In this document: piece by piece, positions 16,084-22,296 of the stretch
Layout: every line of letters starts with the position of its first letter
How positions within the stretch are numbered: the stretch's first letter is position 1
DNA from: an uncultured Faecalibacterium sp.
GTDB taxonomy: Bacteria > Bacillota > Clostridia > Oscillospirales > Ruminococcaceae
Assembly (NCBI GenBank): GCA_934518555.1
Contig: CAKSXW010000028.1
Coordinates: forward strand, 1 to 22,296
Reading direction: 5' to 3'
Length of the DNA: 22,296 bases
The notes under the pieces: generated by a model
Told to the model about the DNA's origin: nothing
Databases searched by the model: none
Seen by the model: only the letters and a program-made list of their open reading frames with translations
Position numbers and translations under genes: made by a program

Positions 16084-16794
16084 TTATTCAGCTCGGGCTG
16101 CGGCCTGGGCGGCAAGACGCTCGGCACGCTCCCGTTCAGCCTGGCTCAGGCGGTGGTAATCCGGCAGCAGGGCCTCCGGCAGAACAGTCTGCCCGGCATT
16201 GGCCATCTGCCGGGCCACCAGGGCCACCGCAGCGGCCCGGCCGCCCCGCAGAGCCGGGGGCGTTTCCAGCACGCCCGGCACACTGCCGTATTTATTATAG
16301 CACAGAGATGCCCCATCACCAACAAAAAACAGAGGCTTTTTGCAATTTTCTACAAATTGGGCCAGATCCGCCACAGCCCGGGCGTCGTCCTCCAGCAGCC
16401 GCTGGTGGGTGGCCAGGTCAAAGGCGGCACTGTACACCTGGGCCCGTCGGGCGTCCAGGGCGCAGAGCACCGTGCCCTCTCCCGTGTGGGCCGCTGCCAG
16501 GGCCTCCAGGGTGGACACCGGGGCACACAGGGTCTCCCGGGGGAAGGCCAGCCCCTTGACGGCGGCCAGACCGATCCGCAGGCCCGTAAAGCTGCCGGGC
16601 CCGGCGTTGACCCCGAACAGGTCGATGTCGGCGCAGCTCAGACCACAGGTCTTTAAGCAGGTGTCGATCATGGGCATCAGGGTCTCGCTGTGGGTCATGC
16701 CGGCGTCCAAGTACACCTCGTACAGCAGTCGGTCGTCCTGCATCAGGGCCACTCCGGCGGTCTTTCCGGCGGTATCCACGGCCAGGATCTTCAT
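16084..16794 (-). CDS. tsaB: tRNA t6A biosynthesis protein TsaB
   Basis: Partner of TsaD in threonylcarbamoyl transfer to A37 of ANN-decoding tRNAs. The 236 residues have the ASKHA-like N-terminus MKILAVDTAGKTAGVAL, the hallmark GPGSFTGLRIGLAAVKGLA (66-84) and the C-terminal LLPDYHRLSQAERE. The start overlaps the tsaE stop by ATGA (16794-16791), so translation is coupled. Gene order tsaE-tsaB is common in Firmicutes; tsaD is not in this window. Confidence 0.95.
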   Translation of the reverse strand: MKILAVDTAGKTAGVALMQDDRLLYEVYLDAGMTHSETLMPMIDTCLKTCGLSCADIDLFGVNAGPGSFTGLRIGLAAVKGLAFPRETLCAPVSTLEALAAAHTGEGTVLCALDARRAQVYSAAFDLATHQRLLEDDARAVADLAQFVENCKKPLFFVGDGASLCYNKYGSVPGVLETPPALRGGRAAAVALVARQMANAGQTVLPEALLPDYHRLSQAERERAERLAAQAAARAE

Positions 16795-17216
16795 AGCTCC
16801 ACCCCCTCAATGGTGATCTTACGGGTCGTTTCGTCCACCCGTTCGATGTTTACCCGGATAGGCTGCTCCAGGGCCAGCAGGTCCGCAAAGTTCTCGCTCC
16901 ACTCTGCTGCCACGATGGCCCCCTGGTCCAGGTAATCGTAGAACCCGGCGGCGCACAGATCGTTCTCGGTGGAGATGCGGTACAGGTCAAAGTGGGCCAG
17001 AGGCCGGGGGCCCCGGTAATAGTTCACAATGGCAAAGGTGGGGCTGCTTACCGGGTCGGTGCAGCCCAGACCCTGGGCCAGCCCCTCGGTAAAGGCGGTC
17101 TTGCCTGCCCCCAAGCCGCCGGTATAGGCGATGAGGGCACCGGGCTGCAGCACCGCTGCCATGCGCCGGCCCAGGGCCACCGTCTCAGCCCGGGAATGGG
17201 TGGTATATTCCGACAT
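16791..17216 (-). CDS. tsaE: tRNA t6A biosynthesis ATPase TsaE
   Basis: Small P-loop ATPase of the TsaBDE complex. The 141 residues contain Walker A GGLGAGKTAF (33-42), VSSPTFAIVNYY (56-67), and LAHFDLYRI (73-81), all typical. ATG 17216 is preceded by GAGGTGATC, a modest SD. First gene of the minus-strand operon; the transcript seems to begin with a terminator-like hairpin (17238-17267). Confidence 0.95.
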   Translation of the reverse strand: MSEYTTHSRAETVALGRRMAAVLQPGALIAYTGGLGAGKTAFTEGLAQGLGCTDPVSSPTFAIVNYYRGPRPLAHFDLYRISTENDLCAAGFYDYLDQGAIVAAEWSENFADLLALEQPIRVNIERVDETTRKITIEGVEL

Positions 17217-17236
17217 TGAAGATCACCTCGTAACAA

Positions 17237-17268
17237 CAAAAAAGGGATGACAGCATTCTGCCATCCCC
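17237..17268 (-). terminator. Terminator-like hairpin in the tsaE leader
   Basis: On the minus strand GGGATGGCAG (17267-17258), a 4-nt loop and CTGTCATCCC (17253-17244; one mismatch) are followed by TTTTTTG. The hairpin begins only a few bases after the predicted transcription start and about 20 bp before the tsaE start codon. No minus-strand gene lies directly upstream that would need it. Confidence 0.65.
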
Positions 17269-17269
17269 T

Positions 17270-17298
17270 AGTATAGTATATTTTTTGTAAAAGCGCAA
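17270..17298 (-). promoter_or_regulatory. Promoter of the tsaE-tsaB-rpiB-upp operon
   Basis: TTGCGC (17298-17293), a 17-bp spacer and TATACT (17275-17270) on the minus strand. Confidence 0.65.
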
Positions 17299-17366
17299 TG
17301 CCCGGCTTTGGGGCCCCTGCATGGCTGGTATGTAAAACTGATATCAGCCGCCGCCCCAAAACAGGC

Positions 17367-17372
17367 TATAAT
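17367..17372 (+). promoter_or_regulatory. -10 box for the DUF1275 gene
   Basis: A perfect TATAAT (17367-17372) without a good -35. Transcription would start near 17379, giving a leader of about 20 nt before the TTG start at 17398; this rules out the ATG at 17308. Confidence 0.55.
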
Positions 17373-17397
17373 AGAGGGCGAAAAGAAGGTGCTGGAA

Positions 17398-18195
17398 TTG
17401 AAGACTGATCATCACGGACAAATGTCCGAGTCCTTTCTCACGGCTGTGTTCCTGTCCCTGTCCGGCGGACTGCAGGATGCCTATACCTACCTGTTCCGGG
17501 GTAAGGTTTTTGCCAACGCCCAAACCGGCAACATCGTGCTGCTGAGTGCCAACCTGATGGACGGTCAATGGGACCGGGTGCTCCATTACCTGGTGCCCCT
17601 GTGCGCCTTTGCCCTGGGAGTGCTGGCGGCAGAGCAGCTCCGGGAGCGGTTCCAGGCTTTGCAGCGGCTCCACTGGCGGCAGTTGGTGGTGCTGGGGGAG
17701 GTAGTGCTGCTGTTCCTGGTGGGCTTTTTGCCCCAGGAGCAAAATCTGCTGGCCAATGCCCTGGTGTCCTTTTGCTGCGCCATGCAGGTGCAGGCCTTCC
17801 GGAAGGTAGAGGGCTACGCCTTTGCCAGCACCATGTGCATCGGGGACCTGCGGAGCGGCGTGGAGGCCCTTTACATCTGGCGCAAGACCCACCAGCCCCA
17901 GGCCCGGGACCGGATGCTGCGGTACTTTGGCATCATCCTGCTGTTTGCCCTGGGGGCCGGGCTGGGCAGCAAAGGCACCGGGGTCCTGGGGGGCCGAGCC
18001 ATCTGGGCCTCCTGCGGCTTTTTGCTGGTGAGCTTTGCCCTTATGTTCATCCGGGAGGACCTGGAGGAGAACCCGGTGATCGAAAAGGACCTTTCTGCCA
18101 TCCGGCAGGAGACCCGGGATATCGACCGGGCCCTGAAACAGGAGCTGCAAGACCAGCACCAGGAGCTGAAGCAGAGCATGGAGCCCCACAAGTAA
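17398..18195 (+). CDS. DUF1275 (YoaK-family) integral membrane protein
   Basis: Membrane protein of unknown function. The family hallmark GGLQDAYTYLFRGKVFANAQTGNIVLL lies near the N-terminus (about 23-49). Hydrophobic segments follow at about 65-80, 98-115, 116-128, 180-196 and 205-220, and the C-terminus is a charged helical tail (about 225-265; IRQETRDIDRALKQELQDQ) unusual in its length for the family. The start is uncertain: TTG 17398 has AGAAGG eight bases upstream and fits the promoter, while ATG 17422 lacks an SD. That gives 265 or 257 residues. It converges with the LysR gene, leaving only 6 bp between stop codons. Confidence 0.82.
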   Translation: MKTDHHGQMSESFLTAVFLSLSGGLQDAYTYLFRGKVFANAQTGNIVLLSANLMDGQWDRVLHYLVPLCAFALGVLAAEQLRERFQALQRLHWRQLVVLGEVVLLFLVGFLPQEQNLLANALVSFCCAMQVQAFRKVEGYAFASTMCIGDLRSGVEALYIWRKTHQPQARDRMLRYFGIILLFALGAGLGSKGTGVLGGRAIWASCGFLLVSFALMFIREDLEENPVIEKDLSAIRQETRDIDRALKQELQDQHQELKQSMEPHK

Positions 18196-18201
18196 GGCAG
18201 C

Positions 18202-19098
18202 TTATCGGTGAGAGGCCTTGGTGAGCATCTGCTGGAACTTCCGGGCAGCGGTGTTCAGGGGGCGGTGGTTGTCGTAGACCAGGCAGATGGACCGGGAGGG
18301 GATGATCTCCTGCAGGTGCAGCTGCACCAGGCTCCCCTGTTCCAGCAGGCCCTTTACCATGGGTTCCGGCACAAAGGCCATGCCCAGCTCGCTTTTTACC
18401 AGGGTCAGCATCTGGTCGGTGGTGGCAGCCTCGATATCCGGCTTCAGCACTGCCCCGTGGTCCAAAAAGAACTGCCGGTAAAAGCTGCGGGTCATGCTGG
18501 CCTCGCTGAGGCTGATCAGGGGGTAGTGGGCCAGTTCCTTTAAGGAAAGGCTCTGGCTGGCCAGGGCCGTAAAAGTCCTGCCCCCCACCAGCACCTCATA
18601 AAAGGGCTTCAGCTCCACCACCTTCAGCCCCTGCTCTGCCTCTGCCGGGGTGGTGACGATGGCAAAATCCACCTCGCCGTTTTTCACCGCCTGCACCGCC
18701 TGGGGGGTGGAGTGGTTGGCGATGCGGAGCCGGATGCCCGGGTATTCGGTGTGGAAATCCCGGAGCTTTTCCGACAGGTAGATGTTCAGGGCCGTCTCGG
18801 TGGTGCTGATGCTGATGGCCCCGTGTTCCAGGGTGGCGCTGGCACTCAGCTCCTCCTCTGCGTCCTGGATCTGCACCGCCGCCGAGGCGATCCGGGAGTA
18901 CAGCATCTCCCCCTCCGGCGTCAGGGTCACTCCTCGGTTGGAGCGGATGAACAGCACGCAGTTCAGCTGGCTTTCCAGCCGGTTCATGGCGTGGGTGATG
19001 TTGGGCTGGTTATTGCCCAGCACCCGGGCTGCCCGGGTAAAGTTCTGGTACTTTGCCACATAATAAAAGATCTTATAGTATTCCCAGTCCACATACAT
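18202..19098 (-). CDS. LysR-family transcriptional regulator
   Basis: 298 residues, the standard LTTR length. The N-terminal winged helix-turn-helix covers about 1-60 (FYYVAKYQNFTRAARVLGNN, then MNRLESQL and GVTLTPEGEML); an effector-binding periplasmic-binding-protein fold covers about 90-290. ATG 19098 follows AAAGGGG about ten bases upstream; the frame extends further to 19293 but that part lies in the divergent purA promoter. LTTRs often regulate the divergent neighbour, here purA-pyrB, and a dyad lies in the shared intergenic region. The effector is unknown. Confidence 0.9.
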   Translation of the reverse strand: MYVDWEYYKIFYYVAKYQNFTRAARVLGNNQPNITHAMNRLESQLNCVLFIRSNRGVTLTPEGEMLYSRIASAAVQIQDAEEELSASATLEHGAISISTTETALNIYLSEKLRDFHTEYPGIRLRIANHSTPQAVQAVKNGEVDFAIVTTPAEAEQGLKVVELKPFYEVLVGGRTFTALASQSLSLKELAHYPLISLSEASMTRSFYRQFFLDHGAVLKPDIEAATTDQMLTLVKSELGMAFVPEPMVKGLLEQGSLVQLHLQEIIPSRSICLVYDNHRPLNTAARKFQQMLTKASHR

Positions 19099-19140
19099 GG
19101 AACAGCATCCCCTTTCATACCAAAAGTACATCGTGACCAT

Positions 19141-19160
19141 GTGTACAATACTTTTTACAC
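19141..19160. promoter_or_regulatory. Candidate LysR operator over the purA -35 box
   Basis: GTGTA (19141-19145) and TACAC (19156-19160) form an inverted repeat with a 10-bp gap in the LysR-purA intergenic region. The right arm overlaps the purA -35 hexamer. A TACA/TGTA pair (19127-19130 with 19142-19145, N11 gap) is interleaved with it. Confidence 0.4.
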
Positions 19161-19182
19161 ATTCTCTCTCTGCTCGTATAAT
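19154..19182 (+). promoter_or_regulatory. Promoter of purA-pyrB
   Basis: TTTACA (19154-19159), 17-bp spacer, TATAAT (19177-19182). The leader to the purA start is about 50 nt. Confidence 0.8.
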
Positions 19183-19237
19183 AACACTGCGATCCGGAAT
19201 TGCAAGAGGGAAATCAAAAAAGAAGGTATCGAAGAAT

Positions 19238-20539
19238 ATGTTGACCGCAGTGACTGGAATCAATTGGGGCGATGAGGGCAAAGGCCGTGTCATCGACCTG
19301 CTGGCAGAGCACGCCGACGTGGTGGCCCGTTATCAAGGAGGCAACAACGCCGGGCACACCGTGGTGACGGACCAAGGCAAGTTCGTTCTGAACCTGCTGC
19401 CCTCCGGCATCCTGCACCCGGAGGTGACCTGTGTGCTGGGTGCCGGCATGGTCATCGACCTGGACCACCTGGCCAAAGAAATGGACGCCATTGAAGAACA
19501 GGGCGTAAAGGTAGGCCCTGAGAACCTGAAGCTCTCGGACAAGGCCACCATCTCCATGCCCTGGCACAAGGTGCAGGATGAGCTGGAGGAGGACCGTCTG
19601 GCCCGGGAGAACCGGGCCTTTGGCTCCACTCGCCGGGGCATCGCCTACGCCTACAGTGACAAATACCGCAAAAAGACCCTGCGTCTGGGGGACCTGCTGC
19701 ACCTGGACGAAAAACGGGTCCAGGACCGTCTGGCCATGATCCTGGAATCCAAGAATCTGGAGCTGGCAGGCTGCTACCACCAGGAGCCCATGAGCTACGA
19801 CGCACTGCTGGAGTGGTGCCGGGAGCAGGCCGGGCAGTTTGCTCCGTACATCTGCGATGTGGGGGCCTTCCTGCAGCAGGCCCACGACAGCGGCAAGCGC
19901 ATCGTGCTGGAAGCCCAGCTGGGTGCCATGCGGGATATCGACTACGGCATCTTCCCGTTTACCTCCAGCTCCAATACGCTGGCGGCCTATGCACCGCTGG
20001 GGGCTGGCATCCCCAACTGCAAGCTGGACCATGTAGTGGGCGTGCTGAAAGCCTACTCCACCTGCGTGGGTGCCGGCCCCTTTGCGGCCGAGAACGCCAT
20101 GGGCGAGGTGTGGAACGAGCAGCTGCGTAAGGCAGGCGGCGAGTACGGTGCCGCCACCGGCCGCCCGCGCCGGGTGGGCCCCTTTGACTGTGTGGCCAGC
20201 CGCTATGGCCTTGCCATGCAGGGTGCCGACAAGATCGCCCTGACCAAGCTGGACGTGCTCAGCAGCCTGAAGGAGATCCCGGTCATCACCGGTTACAAGC
20301 TGGACGGTGTGGAGGTCCCCACCTTCGACCCGCTGTCCGACCTGGACCGTGTGGAGCCGGTGGTCACCATGCTGCCCGGCTGGGAGCAGGATATTTCCGG
20401 CTGTACCAGCTGGGACGAGCTTCCCGAAGCAGCAAAGAACTATGTGCAGTTCCTGGAAAAGCAGCTGGACCATGAGATCCAGTTCGTTTCCACCGGTGCC
20501 GAGCGCGAGAAGTTCGTGTTGAAAGGAGCATGGCTGTGA
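19238..20539 (+). CDS. purA: Adenylosuccinate synthetase (divergent)
   Basis: GTP-dependent ligation of IMP and aspartate, the first step from IMP to AMP. The 433 residues match the family length. Conserved parts: GDEGKGR (11-17), RYQGGNNAGHT (31-41), KAYSTCVGAGPF (271-282), TGRPRR (307-312), TKLDVL (336-341) and LPGW. Departures from the usual sequence: RRGIAYAY (132-139) where GRGIGPAY is typical, and EAQLGA (225-230) where EGAQG is typical. ATG 19238 is chosen because AGAAGG lies 11 bases upstream and the ligase begins there; the frame is open back to 19097 across the promoter. pyrB overlaps its stop codon. The 3' part of the gene (from about 20,166) differs in CGCG content from the 5' part. 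Confidence 0.9.
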   Translation: MLTAVTGINWGDEGKGRVIDLLAEHADVVARYQGGNNAGHTVVTDQGKFVLNLLPSGILHPEVTCVLGAGMVIDLDHLAKEMDAIEEQGVKVGPENLKLSDKATISMPWHKVQDELEEDRLARENRAFGSTRRGIAYAYSDKYRKKTLRLGDLLHLDEKRVQDRLAMILESKNLELAGCYHQEPMSYDALLEWCREQAGQFAPYICDVGAFLQQAHDSGKRIVLEAQLGAMRDIDYGIFPFTSSSNTLAAYAPLGAGIPNCKLDHVVGVLKAYSTCVGAGPFAAENAMGEVWNEQLRKAGGEYGAATGRPRRVGPFDCVASRYGLAMQGADKIALTKLDVLSSLKEIPVITGYKLDGVEVPTFDPLSDLDRVEPVVTMLPGWEQDISGCTSWDELPEAAKNYVQFLEKQLDHEIQFVSTGAEREKFVLKGAWL

Positions 20540-21483
20540 GACATTTCATTGAACCGAACAGCTTTTCACGGAACGAGCAGCTGGCCCTGCTGGATCTTGC
20601 CGACCGGATGGAAGCAAACCCCGCACCCTACGCCCACCTGTGCGACGGGCGCATCCTGGCCACCCTGTTCTATGAGCCGTCCACCCGCACCCGGCTTTCT
20701 TTCGAGTCGGCCATGCTGCGGCTGGGCGGCAAAACGCTGGGCTTTGCAGGGGCACAGCTTTCTTCCGCCAGCAAGGGCGAGACGGTGGAGGACACCGCCC
20801 GCGTGGTGAGCAACTACGCCGACGTCATCGCCATGCGCCACCCCAAGGAGGGGGCCCCGCTCCGGGCGTCCCGGTATGCCCGCGTGCCGGTCATCAATGC
20901 GGGCGATGGCGGCCACGCGCACCCCTCCCAGACCATGATCGACCTGATGACCATCCGTCAGCGCAAGGGGCGGCTGGATCATTTGACCATCGGCTTCTGC
21001 GGCGACCTCAAGTTCGGCCGGACGGTCCACTCCCTGACCGCCGCGCTGAGCCAGTTTGAGGGCAATCGCTTTGTGTTCATCTCGCCGGAGGACCTGCGCC
21101 TGCCCCGCTACGTCAAGACCGAATCGCTGGAGCCCACCCATCAGGTCTACACCGAGACCGATGATCTGGAAGCGGAACTGCCCCATCTGGATGTGCTGTA
21201 CATGACCCGCATCCAGCAGGAGCGCTTCTTCAACGAGGAAGAGTATCTTCGCCTGAAGGGCTGCTACCAGCTGGACGAAGCCATGCTGCGGCTGGCCCCG
21301 GCGGATATGCCGGTGCTGCATCCGCTGCCCCGCATTGACGAGATCAGCACCGACGTGGACAACGACCCCCGCGCCGCCTACTTTGACCAGGTGCACAACG
21401 GTGTCTACATCCGCATGGCCATCATCCTGGCCCTGCTGGGCATCCCGGACCCGGTAACTGGTAAGGAGGTGCTGGAGGGCTGA
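20536..21483 (+). CDS. pyrB: Aspartate carbamoyltransferase catalytic subunit
   Basis: Makes N-carbamoyl-aspartate in de novo pyrimidine synthesis. The chain (315 residues) has the carbamoyl-phosphate loop FYEPSTRTR (45-53), the SASKGETVEDT loop (SxxK), GDGGHAHPSQTMIDL, the CGDLKFGRTVHSL aspartate-domain motif and HPLPRIDEIS. Start choice: AAAGGAG (20522-20528) is one base from the ATG at 20530 but seven bases from the GTG at 20536, so GTG is preferred. It then overlaps the purA stop as GTGA, a translational-coupling arrangement. No pyrI follows. The gene holds five of the seven CGCG tetranucleotides of the right part of the window. Confidence 0.95.
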   Translation: MRHFIEPNSFSRNEQLALLDLADRMEANPAPYAHLCDGRILATLFYEPSTRTRLSFESAMLRLGGKTLGFAGAQLSSASKGETVEDTARVVSNYADVIAMRHPKEGAPLRASRYARVPVINAGDGGHAHPSQTMIDLMTIRQRKGRLDHLTIGFCGDLKFGRTVHSLTAALSQFEGNRFVFISPEDLRLPRYVKTESLEPTHQVYTETDDLEAELPHLDVLYMTRIQQERFFNEEEYLRLKGCYQLDEAMLRLAPADMPVLHPLPRIDEISTDVDNDPRAAYFDQVHNGVYIRMAIILALLGIPDPVTGKEVLEG

Positions 21484-21500
21484 CCCCCTCCGGGAAAAAA

Positions 21501-21552
21501 CCAAAAAGGATGCCTCCCTGAGCATTGGAACCCAGGGAGGCATCCTTTTTCA
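21501..21552. terminator. Bidirectional terminator after pyrB
   Basis: An 18-bp perfect stem (AAAAAGGATGCCTCCCTG 21503-21520 with its complement 21533-21550) with T-runs on both strands. It ends purA-pyrB and the minus-strand symporter gene. Confidence 0.92.
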
Positions 21553-21613
21553 TTTGCAGCCGGGGCACCGGCCGCTGGTTCGGTTTTTCAGAGCCCGGTC
21601 AAGGGCTTGGGGC

Positions 21614-22296
21614 TCAGCTGCGGTATTCTGCCGGCAGCTGGTCCAGGGTCTGCCACTTGGTCATGGCATCTTCCAGGGTCATGCCCTTTTCCACCGCATC
21701 CCGGCGGCAGGCGTTGACGGCCTGGATCTCCTTCATCTTGGCACCAGTCAGGGTGTAGCCCTTCATGGCGATGAGGGTAGCGGTCCAGGCGATCATGGGG
21801 ATGAGGCAGAACAGCACGATGACCACCCAGTTCATGCCCGGGGTGTAGGGGTCATACTGGGTAGGCAAGCTCTGCAGTCCCACAAAGCTGACGGCAATGC
21901 CCACCACGGTAGCGGACAGGCTGGACACCAGCTTGTCCACCAGGCTGAACAGGGTGCCCATGATGCCGGGGATGTAGTTGCCGCTGCGGTAGGTCTCGTA
22001 GTCGGAGCAGTCGGCCACCATGGGGATAGGCATATCGGCGGTGGCGTAGTAAGCGCCGTAGCCGATGCCGAAGAAGGCAATGAACAGGATGGTGTACAGG
22101 TTGATGGACAGGCCCTTCTCCCCCAGGATGGACAGGGTGAAGGCATCGCCACGACCCCACAGCAGCAGCAGTACCAGCACGCCCACATAGCACAGCAGTG
22201 CCACCCGGACATACTTTACCAGGCTGGCCTTCTGGCCCTCCTTCTGGCTGGTGCGGACGGTGAGCAGGAAGAAGGGCACGCTGAACACATAGCCCA
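21614..22296 (-). CDS. GPH-type sugar:cation symporter, C-terminal part (runs off the right edge)
   Basis: About 226 residues of the C-terminal half are in the window; the 5' end lies beyond 22296. Several TM helices are visible (VRVALLCYVGVLVLLLL; INLYTILFIAFFGIGYGAYY; ATVVGIAVSFVGL; WVVIVLFCLIPMIAWTATLIA). MPIPMVADCSDYETYRSGNYIPGIMGTLFSLVDKL is the signature region of the glycoside-pentoside-hexuronide (MelB/GusB-like) family, with MVADCSDYE where D(Y/W)xE is conserved. The tail after the last TM (ALTG..., EKGMTLEDAMTKWQTL) is cytoplasmic. The transported sugar cannot be named. Confidence 0.85.
   Translation of the reverse strand, partial: GYVFSVPFFLLTVRTSQKEGQKASLVKYVRVALLCYVGVLVLLLLWGRGDAFTLSILGEKGLSINLYTILFIAFFGIGYGAYYATADMPIPMVADCSDYETYRSGNYIPGIMGTLFSLVDKLVSSLSATVVGIAVSFVGLQSLPTQYDPYTPGMNWVVIVLFCLIPMIAWTATLIAMKGYTLTGAKMKEIQAVNACRRDAVEKGMTLEDAMTKWQTLDQLPAEYRS

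Noticed and set aside
17308..17397. Upstream ATG start for the DUF1275 protein
   Set aside because: It lies upstream of the TATAAT at 17367-17372 and has no SD.
19099..19293. Longer LysR protein starting at 19293
   Set aside because: This part covers the purA promoter and start codon; the standard LTTR N-terminus begins at 19098 with an SD.

Overview
The window looks like a stretch of chromosome from a GC-rich, low-GC-ancestry Firmicute of the Oscillospiraceae/Ruminococcaceae type (Faecalibacterium, Gemmiger or Subdoligranulum-like). This is an inference from the gene content, the T-box leader, the short two-subunit isopropylmalate isomerase, SD-led starts, and small palindromic intergenic repeats; I could not run a search. 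There are no rRNA, tRNA, IS, prophage or CRISPR features. Most genes are housekeeping or biosynthetic.

Layout. 1-585 is a gene-poor left edge with several terminator hairpins and two weak, overlapping reading frames. 586-2246 (minus) is a metY sulfhydrylase transcription unit: a consensus promoter covered by a perfect inverted repeat, a structured leader, a 47-codon small ORF, an intrinsic terminator, then metY. 2550-6523 (minus) is a two-gene ABC exporter: an ATPase and a large FtsX/MacB-type permease with a long coiled coil. 6694-7323 (minus) is a small secreted protein with a near-perfect 33-residue tandem repeat. 7476-9311 (minus) is ftsH. 9530-14905 (plus) is the leucine operon: promoter, tRNA-Leu T-box, leuA, leuC, leuD, leuB, with copies of a palindromic repeat in three of its gaps. 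14923-17216 (minus) is tsaE-tsaB-rpiB-upp. 17398-18195 (plus) is a DUF1275 membrane protein. 18202-19098 (minus) is a LysR regulator divergent from purA-pyrB (19238-21483, plus). 21614 to the right edge (minus) is the C-terminal half of a GPH-type sugar symporter.

How it works together. leuA, leuCD and leuB make leucine from 2-ketoisovalerate and are controlled by charging of tRNA-Leu. metY makes homocysteine or cysteine from O-acetyl-homoserine or -serine and sulfide, and its leader resembles a peptide attenuator. upp, purA and pyrB serve pyrimidine salvage, AMP synthesis and UMP synthesis. tsaE and tsaB belong to tRNA t6A formation.

The most interesting signals are: (1) the small ORF plus terminator plus operator ahead of metY; (2) a complete absence, by eye, of the tetranucleotide CGCG for about 19.8 kb, followed by seven copies inside 1.2 kb covering the 3' part of purA and pyrB, which looks like a recombined or imported segment; (3) a mobile-looking intergenic palindrome family inside the leu operon; (4) a terminator hairpin at the very 5' end of the tsaE transcript; (5) a LeuB whose usual GDGIGPE loop reads GDCSSPE.
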